Shown: one piece after another, positions 7,782 to 14,817 of the stretch | Numbering within the stretch: position 1 is the stretch's first letter | Layout: each line of letters begins with the position of its first letter | NCBI GenBank assembly: GCA_035280245.1 | Contig: DATEGF010000110.1 | Coordinates: 1-25,090, forward strand | Reading direction: 5' to 3' | DNA from: DASZHJ01 sp035280245 | GTDB lineage: Bacteria > Pseudomonadota > Alphaproteobacteria > ATCC43930 > CGMCC-115725 | DNA: 25,090 bases | Notes under the pieces: generated by a model | Told to the model about the DNA's origin: nothing | The model's input: the letters and a program-made list of their open reading frames with translations, nothing else | Databases searched by the model: none | Position numbers and translations under genes: made by a program

Positions 7782-9899
7782 GGCCAGACCGATCGTGGTG
7801 ACGATCATGTCGATGACCTTGATGCCGACGAACGGCACGATGATGCCGCCGAGCCCATAGATCAGGAGGTTGCGGCGGAGGATGCTGGCGGCGCCGGCGG
7901 GCCGATAGGTGACGCCGCGGAGCGCCAGCGGGATCAGCGCGATGATGATCAGCGCATTGAAGATGATGGCGGAGAGGATGGCGCTCTCCGGGTTCTTGAG
8001 CCCCATGATGTTGATAACCTGGAGCTGCGGATAGAACGCCACGAACATCGCGGGGATGATCGCGAAATACTTGGCGACGTCGTTGGCGATCGAGAAGGTC
8101 GTGAGCGCGCCGCGGGTCATCAGGAGCTGCTTGCCGATCGCGACGATCTCGATGAGCTTGGTCGGATCGCTGTCGAGGTCGACCATGTTGCCGGCCTCGC
8201 GGGCGGCCATGGTGCCAGTATTCATGGCAACACCGACATCGGCTTGCGCGAGCGCCGGCGCGTCGTTGGTGCCGTCGCCGCACATGGCGACGAGCTTGCC
8301 CTTGGCCTGCTCCTCTCGGATGAGCCGGAGCTTGTCCTCGGGCGTCGCCTGCGCCAGGAAGTCGTCCACGCCCGCCTCGGCCGCGATCGCGGTGGCGGTG
8401 AGCGGATTGTCGCCGGTGATCATGATGGTGCGGATGCCCATCTGGCGGAGCTCGGCGAAGCGCTCGCGGATGCCGCCCTTGATCACGTCCTTGAGATGGA
8501 TGACGCCGAGGATGCGGTTGCCCTTAGCGACGGCGAGCGGCGTGCCGCCGGACTTCGAGATCTTCTCGACGATCGGCTTCAGCTGCGGCGGCTCCGGCAT
8601 GTTGGCGTTGCCGCTCTGCTGGCGCACATAGGCCAGGATTGAATCGACCGCGCCCTTGCGGATCGAGTCGCCCTCCACATCGACGCCGCTCATGCGAGTC
8701 TGCGCCGAGAACGGCACGAACTTCGCGTTGAGGCCCGCCATCTCGCGGCCGCGGAGCTTGTACTTCTCCTTAGCGAGCACGACGATGGAGCGCCCCTCCG
8801 GTGTCTCGTCGCTTAGCGACGAGAGCTGCGCCGCATCTGCGAGCTCAGCGTCGGCGACGGTGGGGAGCGGAATGAACTCGGTGGCGACGCGATTGCCCAG
8901 CGTGATGGTGCCGGTCTTGTCGAGGAGCAATGTGTCGACGTCGCCGGCCGCCTCGACCGCGCGGCCCGACATCGCGAGCACGTTGAAGCGCACCAGCCGG
9001 TCCATGCCGGCGATCCCAATCGCCGAGAGGAGCGCGCCGATCGTGGTGGGGATCAGGCAGACGAAGAGCGCGATCAAGACGACCACCGCGACCGCGCCGC
9101 CCGCGTACGAAGCGAAGCTTGGGATGCTCACGGTCGCGAATACGAACATGATGGTCATGCCCGCGAGCAGGATGTTGAGCGCGATCTCATTGGGCGTCTT
9201 CTGGCGCACGGCGCCCTCGACCAGCGCGATCATGCGATCGAGGAACGTGTGGCCCTGCGCGGCGGTGATCCGCACCTTGATCCAATCGGAGATCACGCGC
9301 GTGCCGCCCGTCACCGCCGATCGGTCACCGCCGCTCTCGCGGATGACCGGGGCGGATTCGCCGGTGATTGCGGACTCGTCGACTGACGCGATTCCCTCGA
9401 CCACGTCGCCGTCGCTCGGGATGGTGTCGCCGGCCTCCACCAGGACGACGTCGCCCTGCTTGAGCGTCGCCGCGGGCAGCTGCTCGAACCGCCGCGCCTC
9501 CGGGGCGGTCAACCGCTTGGCCATGGTCTCCGTGCGCGTGCGGCGCAGGGTGTCCGCCTGCGCCTTGCCGCGGCCCTCCGCCACGGCTTCGGCGAAGTTG
9601 GCGAACAGCACGGTGAACCACAGCCAAGCCGCGATCTGCCCGGAGAACGCGGCGTTCGCACCGACGATGGTGCTGCCCCCAACGAAGAGGTCCCGCAGGA
9701 AGAAGATCGTGGTGAGCACAGACACGATCTCGACCACGAACATGACGGGGTTCCGGATCAGGATCCGCGGGTCGAGCTTGGCGAGCGAACCCCAGATCGC
9801 CGGCACGATCAGCGACCGGTCGAACAGCGACAGCGGCTGCACGTGGCGCTTGAAGAGGCCGGTCTTGGGCGAGGTGCCGGCGGGCGTTGCGATGGTCAT
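7779..9899 (-). CDS. kdpB: KdpB, catalytic P-type ATPase subunit of the potassium importer
   Basis: 706 residues, slightly longer than the 682 of E. coli. The P-type ATPase signatures are all present: the actuator-domain motif ITGESAPV, phospho-acceptor Asp327 in LLDKTGTIT, MITGDNPLTA, and the hinge motif GDGTNDAPAL. Hydrophobic helices sit around 45-95 and 230-300 and at the C-terminus (about 600-700). It hydrolyses ATP in the cytoplasm and couples this to potassium passage through KdpA. Start: ATG 9899 with an upstream AAGGAAG site; the N-terminus has about 15 extra residues before LFKRHVQPLSLFDRS. It follows kdpA by 29 bases and is followed directly by kdpC. Confidence 0.98.
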   Translation of the reverse strand: MTIATPAGTSPKTGLFKRHVQPLSLFDRSLIVPAIWGSLAKLDPRILIRNPVMFVVEIVSVLTTIFFLRDLFVGGSTIVGANAAFSGQIAAWLWFTVLFANFAEAVAEGRGKAQADTLRRTRTETMAKRLTAPEARRFEQLPAATLKQGDVVLVEAGDTIPSDGDVVEGIASVDESAITGESAPVIRESGGDRSAVTGGTRVISDWIKVRITAAQGHTFLDRMIALVEGAVRQKTPNEIALNILLAGMTIMFVFATVSIPSFASYAGGAVAVVVLIALFVCLIPTTIGALLSAIGIAGMDRLVRFNVLAMSGRAVEAAGDVDTLLLDKTGTITLGNRVATEFIPLPTVADAELADAAQLSSLSDETPEGRSIVVLAKEKYKLRGREMAGLNAKFVPFSAQTRMSGVDVEGDSIRKGAVDSILAYVRQQSGNANMPEPPQLKPIVEKISKSGGTPLAVAKGNRILGVIHLKDVIKGGIRERFAELRQMGIRTIMITGDNPLTATAIAAEAGVDDFLAQATPEDKLRLIREEQAKGKLVAMCGDGTNDAPALAQADVGVAMNTGTMAAREAGNMVDLDSDPTKLIEIVAIGKQLLMTRGALTTFSIANDVAKYFAIIPAMFVAFYPQLQVINIMGLKNPESAILSAIIFNALIIIALIPLALRGVTYRPAGAASILRRNLLIYGLGGIIVPFVGIKVIDMIVTTIGLA

Positions 9900-9928
9900 G
9901 GCGAGCTTCCTTGGCGGATCACGTGTTG

Positions 9929-11671
9929 TCAGGGTGAAGAGGTCGCGTAGAGCGTGCCCGCGTTCATCGAGACATGCTCGACCACGGGTCCGAGGGAGAC
10001 CGCGGGGAAGTACATGAGGCCGCCGATGATCACGATCACGCCTACGAGCAGGCCCACGAACAGCGGGCGGTTGGTAGGGAAAGTACCGGCGGACGGCGCC
10101 AGCAGCTTCTTCTCCGCGAGCGAGCCCGCGACGGCGATCAGCGGGATCACCATGATGAAGCGGCCGATCAGCATCGAGAGCGAGAGCGTCGTGTTGTAGA
10201 ACACCGTGTTGGCGCTGATGCCCGCGAACGCGCTGCCGTTGTTGCCGGTGGCGGAGGTGTAGGCGTAGAGGATCTCGCTGAAGCCGTGCGGCCCCGCATT
10301 CGCCGGGCCGGCGAGCCCCGCCGGCAGCACGGTCGCAAGCGCGGTGCCGCCGAGGATCGAGAAGGGCAGGATCAGGATGGCGAGGATCGCCATCTTCACT
10401 TCCTTCGCCTCGAGCTTCTTGCCTAGGTACTCGGGCGTGCGGCCCACCATGAGCCCGGCCACGAACATCGAGACGATCGCGAAGGCCAGCATGCCGTAGA
10501 GGCCGGAGCCGACACCGCCGAAGATGATCTCGCCGAGGAGGATATTCACCAGCGGCACCATGCCGCCCAAGGGCATGAAGCTGTCATGCATGGAATTGAC
10601 GGCGCCGCAGGAGGTGTCGGTCGTGATGGTCGCGAACATCGCCGAGTCCGTGATGCCGAACCGGACCTCCTTGCCCTCCATGTTGCCGCCGGCTTGCAGC
10701 GCGCTCTGAGCGCTGTCGACATTGAATTGCGCGAGCGCGGGATTGCCGTGCGACTCCGCCCAGTAGGCGGTGGAGACGCCGGCGAGGAACAGGAGCCCCA
10801 TCGCCGCAAAGAGCGCCCAGCCCTGCCGCTGATCGCCGACCATGCGCCCCAGCACGTTGGTGAGCCCCGCGCCGATCGAGAAGATCAGCAGCAGCGTGAT
10901 GAAGTTCGTGAGCGGCGTCGGGTTCTCGAAGGGGTGCGACGAGTTGGCATTGAAGAAGCCGCCGCCGTTGGTGCCGAAGAGCTTGATCACCTCCTGCGAG
11001 GCGACCGGGCCCTGGGCGATGACTTGCTTGCCGCCCTCGAGCGTCACGACCTCCGTGTAGGCGCCGAGGTTTTGCGGCATGCCCTGCCACACGAAGATCA
11101 GCGCCACCACGATCGAGATCGGCAGCAGGATGTAGAGCGTGCATCGGGTGAGATCGACCCAGAAATTGCCAATGGTCCGCGCCGAGCGGCGCGCGAAGCC
11201 GCGGATCACCGCGATCGCGATCGCGATGCCGGCGGCGGCCGACACGAAGTTGTGCACCGTGAGCCCCGCCATCTGCGTGAGGTAGCTCATGGTGGTCTCG
11301 GGCACGTAGGACTGCCAGTTCGTGTTGGTGACGAAGCTAATGGACGTGTTGAGCGAGCTGTCGGGCGATATCGCGTCCATGCCCTGCGGATTGAACGGCA
11401 GCACGTTCTGCAGCCGCTGCAGCGCATAAAGGATCAGGAAGCCCGCGAAGCTGAAGAGCAGCACGGCTGCGGCATAGATCGTCCAGTGCTGCTCGGCCTC
11501 CTCCTCGACGCCGCAGAGCCAATAGATCGCGCGCTCGATCGGCCGCAGCACGGGGCTCAGCAGTGTGCGCTCACCCGCGAAGACGCGGGTCATATAGCCG
11601 CCGAACGGCTTGGTGATCGCGACGACGATCGCGCTGAAAAGCGCGATCTGCAGCCACCCGTTGAAACTCAT
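9929..11671 (-). CDS. kdpA: KdpA, potassium channel-like subunit of the Kdp ATPase
   Basis: 580 residues (family about 557), with about ten membrane helices. The four selectivity-filter repeats are visible: VTNTNWQSY, FGTNGGGFFNANSSHPFENP, TDTSCGAVNSMHD and TSATGNNGSAFAG. The conserved glycines that line potassium-binding sites in this superfamily of potassium transporters lie in the second to fourth repeats. It selects and conducts potassium into the complex driven by KdpB. Start: ATG 11671; the SD (TAGGAG) overlaps the kdpF stop, so initiation is coupled. No damage is seen. Confidence 0.98.
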   Translation of the reverse strand: MSFNGWLQIALFSAIVVAITKPFGGYMTRVFAGERTLLSPVLRPIERAIYWLCGVEEEAEQHWTIYAAAVLLFSFAGFLILYALQRLQNVLPFNPQGMDAISPDSSLNTSISFVTNTNWQSYVPETTMSYLTQMAGLTVHNFVSAAAGIAIAIAVIRGFARRSARTIGNFWVDLTRCTLYILLPISIVVALIFVWQGMPQNLGAYTEVVTLEGGKQVIAQGPVASQEVIKLFGTNGGGFFNANSSHPFENPTPLTNFITLLLIFSIGAGLTNVLGRMVGDQRQGWALFAAMGLLFLAGVSTAYWAESHGNPALAQFNVDSAQSALQAGGNMEGKEVRFGITDSAMFATITTDTSCGAVNSMHDSFMPLGGMVPLVNILLGEIIFGGVGSGLYGMLAFAIVSMFVAGLMVGRTPEYLGKKLEAKEVKMAILAILILPFSILGGTALATVLPAGLAGPANAGPHGFSEILYAYTSATGNNGSAFAGISANTVFYNTTLSLSMLIGRFIMVIPLIAVAGSLAEKKLLAPSAGTFPTNRPLFVGLLVGVIVIIGGLMYFPAVSLGPVVEHVSMNAGTLYATSSP

Positions 11672-11677
11672 GAGGGT

Positions 11678-11683
11678 CTCCTA
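11678..11683 (-). promoter_or_regulatory. Stop-embedded ribosome site kdpF to kdpA
   Basis: The kdpF stop TAG and the SD of kdpA share the hexamer TAGGAG, with the kdpA ATG at 11671. This favours re-initiation of the ribosome that just finished kdpF and keeps subunit ratios linked. Confidence 0.7.
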
Positions 11684-11770
11684 GAAGCGCTCGGGCCGGA
11701 TCAGCGCGAACACCAGATAGGCCGTGATCACGAGGGTCGTGATCGAGCCGAGGACGTAGTCGAAAACCAT
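11681..11770 (-). CDS. kdpF: KdpF, 29-residue membrane peptide of the Kdp complex
   Basis: A single hydrophobic helix: MVFDYVLGSITTLVI followed by TAYLVFALIRPERF. The end (ALIRPERF, then stop) is the classic KdpF tail (xLLRPExF). KdpF binds and stabilises KdpFABC in the inner membrane. Start: ATG at 11770, preceded by GAGGAG about 10 bases upstream that overlaps the stop of the 27-codon gene before it. Its own TAG stop (11681-11683) forms part of the SD of kdpA, which starts 9 bases further on. Confidence 0.95.
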   Translation of the reverse strand: MVFDYVLGSITTLVITAYLVFALIRPERF

Positions 11771-11777
11771 GGCGTGG

Positions 11778-11784
11778 CTCCTCA
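11778..11784 (-). promoter_or_regulatory. Stop-embedded ribosome site, 27-aa gene to kdpF
   Basis: TGAGGAG combines the stop of the 27-codon gene and the SD for kdpF (ATG 11770). The arrangement supports the view that the 27-codon frame is translated. Confidence 0.7.
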
Positions 11785-11865
11785 CAACCGGTCGCAGGCG
11801 ACGACGTAGCCCAGCGCCGCCATGAAGAAGCCGAGGGCGATCGCAATCATCATCACGTCGAACAT
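11782..11865 (-). CDS. Unnamed 27-residue membrane peptide leading the kdp operon
   Basis: The first reading frame of the operon is 27 codons: MFDVMMIAIALGFFMAALG then YVVACDRL, ATG at 11865 and TGA at 11782-11784. It has a good ribosome site (GGAGAG, about 7 bases upstream). It is one hydrophobic helix with an acidic residue near the start and a short polar tail, YVxACDRL. Small open frames ending in a similar (Y/A)xxxC(D/E)RL tail sit before kdpF in other bacteria, as far as I recall, so this is probably a conserved extra Kdp subunit or leader peptide rather than chance. Its stop codon is embedded in the SD of kdpF (TGAGGAG). The function is unknown; an accessory peptide of KdpFABC or a translational coupling leader are both open. 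Confidence 0.75.
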   Translation of the reverse strand: MFDVMMIAIALGFFMAALGYVVACDRL

Positions 11866-11956
11866 GGGGGAACTCTCCACGCGGGCGGTGTCCCGAGAGC
11901 GGGCCGCGGGAGTTAGATCGCATCGCGCGATAAAAAAGCGATGGGGATATCGATGC

Positions 11957-11978
11957 GCGGGAATAAAGCCGGGATAAA
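11957..11978 (-). promoter_or_regulatory. Candidate KdpE operator A (two 11-bp direct repeats)
   Basis: Read on the minus strand the site is TTTATCCCGGC then TTTATTCCCGC, two adjacent 11-bp units with the shared core TTTATnCC. OmpR/PhoB-family regulators bind 11-bp direct repeats as tandem dimers, and the E. coli kdp operator (TTTATAC...TTTACAC, 11-bp period, from memory) has the same core and spacing. It lies 92-113 bases upstream of the first operon start codon, a position fit for an activator. Confidence 0.65.
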
Positions 11979-12011
11979 GCCGGTTATTTTTCTCGAGTCG
12001 ATGCGCCGTTC

Positions 12012-12033
12012 TTTATGCCGTTTTTATAGTCGG
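12012..12033 (+). promoter_or_regulatory. Candidate KdpE operator B (two 11-bp direct repeats, opposite orientation)
   Basis: On the plus strand TTTATGCCGTT is followed directly by TTTATAGTCGG. The two units share TTTAT at an exact 11-bp period and the first matches the TTTATnCCG core of operator A. The pair points the other way, towards the divergent gene at 12141, so one operator may serve each direction. A single further TTTATCGCGCG unit on the minus strand (11924-11934) may be a third, weaker half-site. Confidence 0.55.
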
Positions 12034-12140
12034 TGGCGCACATCCTTATCGATTTTAGATGCGGGAATCCGCTTCTCTATGGGCATGATTGTTCGGTGGC
12101 TGGCGCTCGGATCGTTTCTCTTCACGGAAGCAGGTCTCCA

Positions 12141-12530
12141 ATGCTCTCGGCTCGTAGCAGTCTCATGACAGCGGATCACCGTGGCCTCGGCGTGGACGGG
12201 TCCCACAACGCGCATCAAGCTCGGCGGTTGTGGGTGCGTTGGCTTAATCGATTGGTTGACGCCGTCCACGAACTTTCGGGGGGTCGCCGACGCGAGGAAC
12301 GTCACGAGCCGATTTTCCGTATCGCACAAATCGGGGATGATCGATGGGTGGTCGAGCGGCCCGGAGCGGTCATCGAGCACGCCTTTTCCGATCTCGAGCA
12401 CGCCGTCGCGTTCGTCCGGAGCGAGAGCGTGACGCCGGCCACTGTTGAGCTCCGGATCGGTGATCTCTACATCGTCTCACGCTTTGACCCGCGACAACCC
12501 GGGTCCCTCTTCGGCGAGCTCGCGTCCTAG
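12141..12530 (+). CDS. Small protein of unknown function, divergent from kdp
   Basis: 129 residues from ATG 12141 (SD-like AGGT six bases upstream); ATG 12165 is an alternative start, and the open frame reaches back to 12033 without a good site. No family is recognised. The N-terminal half is basic and helical (RRLWVRWLNRLVDAVHEL). The C-terminal half looks like a small alpha/beta domain with three strands: IFRIAQIGDDRWVVER, then VELRIGDLYIVSRF, with the helix DLEHAVAFVRSES between them. It has no signal peptide or membrane segment, so it should be cytoplasmic. It shares its upstream region with the kdp operon, where operator B points towards it, so it may be part of the potassium response; that is inference. 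Confidence 0.65.
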   Translation: MLSARSSLMTADHRGLGVDGSHNAHQARRLWVRWLNRLVDAVHELSGGRRREERHEPIFRIAQIGDDRWVVERPGAVIEHAFSDLEHAVAFVRSESVTPATVELRIGDLYIVSRFDPRQPGSLFGELAS

Positions 12531-12549
12531 AGCGATATAGTCGCGGACC

Positions 12550-12573
12550 CCGAAGCTTGAGCGTGAGCTTCGG
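12550..12573. terminator. Hairpin between convergent genes, candidate bidirectional terminator
   Basis: CCGAAGCT and AGCTTCGG form a perfect 8-bp stem around an 8-base loop. It lies between the stop of the + gene (12530) and the stop of the - gene (12604). No run of T follows on either strand, so termination is a guess from position and stem strength. Confidence 0.45.
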
Positions 12574-12582
12574 AGCCGCAAC

Positions 12583-12600
12583 TCCGAGGGACGCCTCGGA
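12583..12600. terminator. Second hairpin in the same convergent gap
   Basis: TCCGAGG and CCTCGGA form a perfect 7-bp stem with a GACG tetraloop, ending three bases from the stop codon of the Tyr/His-rich gene. For that gene it is the first structure met after the stop. No T-run is present. Confidence 0.45.
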
Positions 12601-12603
12601 TCG

Positions 12604-12888
12604 TCAGTAGCGGTCGTAGTAGCCGTTGTAATAACCGTAGTGGTAGTGGCGATAGCCGCAGGCCCCGGGGTGGTACTCGCACCACCGGTGATGACGCCAG
12701 TAAGCGTGGTGGTAGTAGTAGTAGCCGCCGTAGTAGTGGTTCGGATGCCAGTAGCCGTAGGCATCGTACCAGGCGTTCGCGGGCGCGATGTCGGTCAAAC
12801 CGACGATTGCAATCGCGCCCAGCGAGAGTGCGAGCGTTCTCAAGAGGTGCGAACGCAGTCTCGGATTGCGCGTGGGAGTCGACGCCAT
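12604..12888 (-). CDS. Small secreted Tyr/His/Trp-rich protein
   Basis: 94 residues with a clear Sec signal peptide: basic start, hydrophobic core LALSLGAIAIVGL, cleavage expected after APANA at residue 39. The mature part is about 55 residues, of which 19 are Tyr, 9 His and 4 Trp, with two Cys. It is arranged in short repeats such as HYYGGYYYYHH and GYYNGYYDRY. A strong SD (AGGAG, eight bases before the ATG) supports translation. Similar short Tyr/Gly/His-rich exported proteins occur in Hyphomicrobiales as unnamed hypotheticals, as far as I recall. The composition could suit metal binding, dityrosine cross-linking or a cell-surface role, but nothing in the sequence decides. It has its own upstream gap and no operon partner. 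Confidence 0.8.
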   Translation of the reverse strand: MASTPTRNPRLRSHLLRTLALSLGAIAIVGLTDIAPANAWYDAYGYWHPNHYYGGYYYYHHAYWRHHRWCEYHPGACGYRHYHYGYYNGYYDRY

Positions 12889-12951
12889 AGCGTGTCTCCT
12901 TTCCCAAAATGCTCTTCCAGGAACAGGACAACGGCTGAGGGCGCGCGCGCA

Positions 12952-12983
12952 TTTCCGCGGAGACCGCGGCGGTCTCGCGGAAA
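12952..12983. terminator. Strong hairpin after the SDR/deacetylase operon
   Basis: TTTCCGCG plus AGACC (with one bulged G at 12960) pairs with GGTCT plus CGCGGAAA around a five-base loop, giving 13 pairs. It starts 18 bases beyond the stop of the deacetylase on the minus strand. It is the best terminator candidate in the window, although no long T-run follows. It also lies upstream of the Tyr/His-rich gene, so a regulator site is an alternative. Confidence 0.55.
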
Positions 12984-13001
12984 GATGGTGACGAAATTGC
13001 G

Positions 13002-13919
13002 TCAGGGTTTCGAAGCGGGGTGCGTCGCGATCCAGTGCCGCGCAATGTCTTCGCGTCGGCAGACCCAGACGCCCGAGTGCTTACGAATGTGATCGAGGAA
13101 GCGCTCGAGCCCCGCGGCGCGTGCGGGATGGCCGATCTGGCGGAGGTGTAGACCGACCGACATCATCTTCGGCTGCGTCGCGCCCTCGCGATAGAGCATG
13201 TCGAAGGCGTCGCGGCAGAACGCGAAGAAATCGTCCGAGGTCGCGAAGACGCCGCGGCCGAATTTCGTGTCGTTGTTCGTGAGCGTATACGGCACCACCA
13301 GATGCGGGCGCCCGCCGACCTCGACCCAGTACGGGAGCTCGTCGTTATAGGCGTCGCTGTCGTAGATGAAGCCGCCTTCCTCCACCAGGAGGCGCCGCGT
13401 GTTGATGCTGGGCGCGTAGCGGCAGTACCAGCCGACGGGGCGTTGCCCGGTCGTCTTCGCGAGCGAGGCGACGGCGCGCGCGATCTCCGCGCGCTCGATG
13501 TCCTCGCTCATCTCGAAATGCTTCACCCAACGCCAGCCGTGGCAGCAGACGTCGAAGCGCGCGTCAGCGATCGCTCGCGCTGCCGCTGGATTGCGCTCGA
13601 GCGCCAGCGCACAGCCGAACACCGTCATTGGCAATTGGCGCTCGCGGAAGAGGCGCAGCACGCGCCAGAACCCGACCCGGCTTCCGTATTCGAACATGCT
13701 CTCGGCGCCGAGGTCGCGGCGCTCGCGGAGCGGATCGAGGCTCGCACCCTCGGTGAGCCCAGCCTCGGTGTAGCCGTCGCCGTCGCTCACGGAGGGCTCG
13801 GAACCCTCCTCGTAGTTCATCACGAAATTGAGTGCGAGCCGTGCCCCGCCAGGCCATTTTGGATCGGGCGGCGACCCGGCGTAGCCGACGAAGTCGCGCG
13901 TGCGGCCGTCGACGCTCAC
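13002..13919 (-). CDS. Polysaccharide deacetylase family hydrolase, PuuE/allantoinase-like
   Basis: 305 residues, GTG start at 13919 overlapping the stop of the dehydrogenase upstream (GTGA). The frame stays open further upstream, but only as a shadow of that gene. The pattern matches the PuuE branch of the NodB-like fold: RDFVGYAGSPPDPKWPGGAR at the start (core WPGGAR), then LNFVMNYEEGSE, MFEYGSRVGFWRVLRLF, CCHGWRW (His in the active-site strand) and SVGLHLRQIGHPAR near the C-terminus, where PuuE-type proteins have a similar H..GHP.R motif. Known members open the allantoin ring or act on related amides without classic deacetylase metal ligands. The true substrate is unknown, and no other purine-catabolic gene is in view. 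Partnership with an SDR suggests a catabolic pair. Confidence 0.87.
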   Translation of the reverse strand: MSVDGRTRDFVGYAGSPPDPKWPGGARLALNFVMNYEEGSEPSVSDGDGYTEAGLTEGASLDPLRERRDLGAESMFEYGSRVGFWRVLRLFRERQLPMTVFGCALALERNPAAARAIADARFDVCCHGWRWVKHFEMSEDIERAEIARAVASLAKTTGQRPVGWYCRYAPSINTRRLLVEEGGFIYDSDAYNDELPYWVEVGGRPHLVVPYTLTNNDTKFGRGVFATSDDFFAFCRDAFDMLYREGATQPKMMSVGLHLRQIGHPARAAGLERFLDHIRKHSGVWVCRREDIARHWIATHPASKP

Positions 13920-14668
13920 GACAGCAACTGCCCGCCGTCGACGGTAATGGTCTGGCCGGTAACCCAGTTCGCGAGAGGCGAGGCCAGGAACAGCACCACG
14001 TTCGCGACCTCTTCGGGATACCCCAGCCGTCCGAACGGGATGCTCTCGAGGATGCGGTTGTAGAGCTTTGGGTTGTCGCTCTTGCGCTGCTCCCAGGTGC
14101 CGCCGGGGAACTCGATCGAGCCCGGTGCCACGCAATTGACGCGGATACCCTTGCGCGCCAGCACCGCCGCTTGCGTCGTGGTGTAATTGAAGAGCGCAGC
14201 CTTGACCGCGGCGTAGGCTGGGCTCCGCGGCGAGGGACGATAGCCCGAGATCGAGGAGATGTTCACGATCGAGCCGCCGCCGCTTCGCTCGATGTGCGGA
14301 ATCGCCGCGTGGGAGGCGCGCACGGTTGCCATAAGGTCAACCGCAACGCTGGCGCCCCAGCCGGCCTCGTCGTCGGCCATGCCGAAGCCCGAGGCGTTGT
14401 TGACCAGGATATCGATGCCGCCGAGCGCCTCTGCCGCTTCCGAGACGTAGCGGCCGACGGCGGGTCCGTCCGCGAGGTCGCAGGTGGCGGCGTGCTCGGC
14501 GGAGCCCAGCGTCGCGAGCTCCGCGCGGGTCGCAGCGAGAGCCCCCGCGCCGCGCGCGCAGATCGAAACCGCCGCGCCGGCGCCGGCGAAGCCCAGCGCG
14601 ATCGAGCGCCCGATGCCGCGGCTGCCGCCGCACACGACCACGCGCTTTCCCCTGAAGTCGAATGCCAT
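13916..14668 (-). CDS. SDR-family oxidoreductase
   Basis: 250 residues, the classical short-chain dehydrogenase size. The cofactor-binding motif is GGSRGIG (14-20), the structural motif is NNAS, and the catalytic set is Ser139, Tyr152 and Lys156 (YAAVK). It ends with the usual PEEVANVVLFLASPLANWVTGQTITVDGGQ region (core VTGQTITVDGG). The first residue after the Rossmann strand suggests an NAD(P) cofactor, but which one cannot be told. Start: ATG 14668 with GGAG 11 bases upstream; an in-frame ATG at 14701 would move the SD inside the gene. It overlaps the deacetylase by GTGA and probably shares its pathway. The substrate is unknown. Confidence 0.93.
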   Translation of the reverse strand: MAFDFRGKRVVVCGGSRGIGRSIALGFAGAGAAVSICARGAGALAATRAELATLGSAEHAATCDLADGPAVGRYVSEAAEALGGIDILVNNASGFGMADDEAGWGASVAVDLMATVRASHAAIPHIERSGGGSIVNISSISGYRPSPRSPAYAAVKAALFNYTTTQAAVLARKGIRVNCVAPGSIEFPGGTWEQRKSDNPKLYNRILESIPFGRLGYPEEVANVVLFLASPLANWVTGQTITVDGGQLLS

Positions 14669-14764
14669 CTGCTCGCGAGCTCCTTCGCTAAAATCCTGCT
14701 GCATACCAGCGCACTCTAATGATTGAGCGTGCCTCGGCCCATCTAATCTTCGTGAACGAGGCCA

Positions 14765-14784
14765 CGGTGGGTCTCTACCCACCG
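14765..14784. promoter_or_regulatory. Perfect 8-bp inverted repeat, possible operator
   Basis: CGGTGGGT, CTCT, ACCCACCG: an exact inverted repeat with a four-base centre, directly followed by the palindrome GTGGCGCCAC. It could be an operator for either divergent operon or an RNA hairpin in the exporter leader. Confidence 0.4.
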
Positions 14785-14817
14785 GGTGGCGCCACGATCT
14801 GGTTCCATAAATGACAT

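Larger units (their letters stand above)
11866..12140. other. Intergenic control region between kdp and the divergent unknown gene
   Basis: This 275-base gap is richer in A and T than its surroundings, with several TTTAT/ATAAA words, unlike the flanking GC-rich coding DNA. It contains the two candidate KdpE operators. I could not assign a convincing -35/-10 pair for either direction. Short open frames across it (for example one ending at 12168) lack ribosome sites and look like chance. Confidence 0.6.

Noticed and set aside
11941..12168. 75-codon plus-strand frame across the kdp control region
   Set aside because: No ribosome site, it runs through the operator repeats, and overlaps the better-supported start at 12141.
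12024..12401. 125-codon minus-strand frame starting within the unknown gene
   Set aside because: It is antisense to the 12141-12530 frame, has no clear SD and runs into the A/T-rich control region.
12604..12740. Possible tandem repeat or CRISPR-like array at the GTA/GTG-rich stretch
   Set aside because: The units are irregular codon-scale repeats that encode Tyr and His; no spacer/repeat pattern exists.
12477..12764. Thr-rich 95-codon frame overlapping the Tyr/His-rich gene
   Set aside because: It results from reading the same TAC/CAC-type repeats in another frame. The 94-residue frame has a signal peptide and SD; this one has neither.
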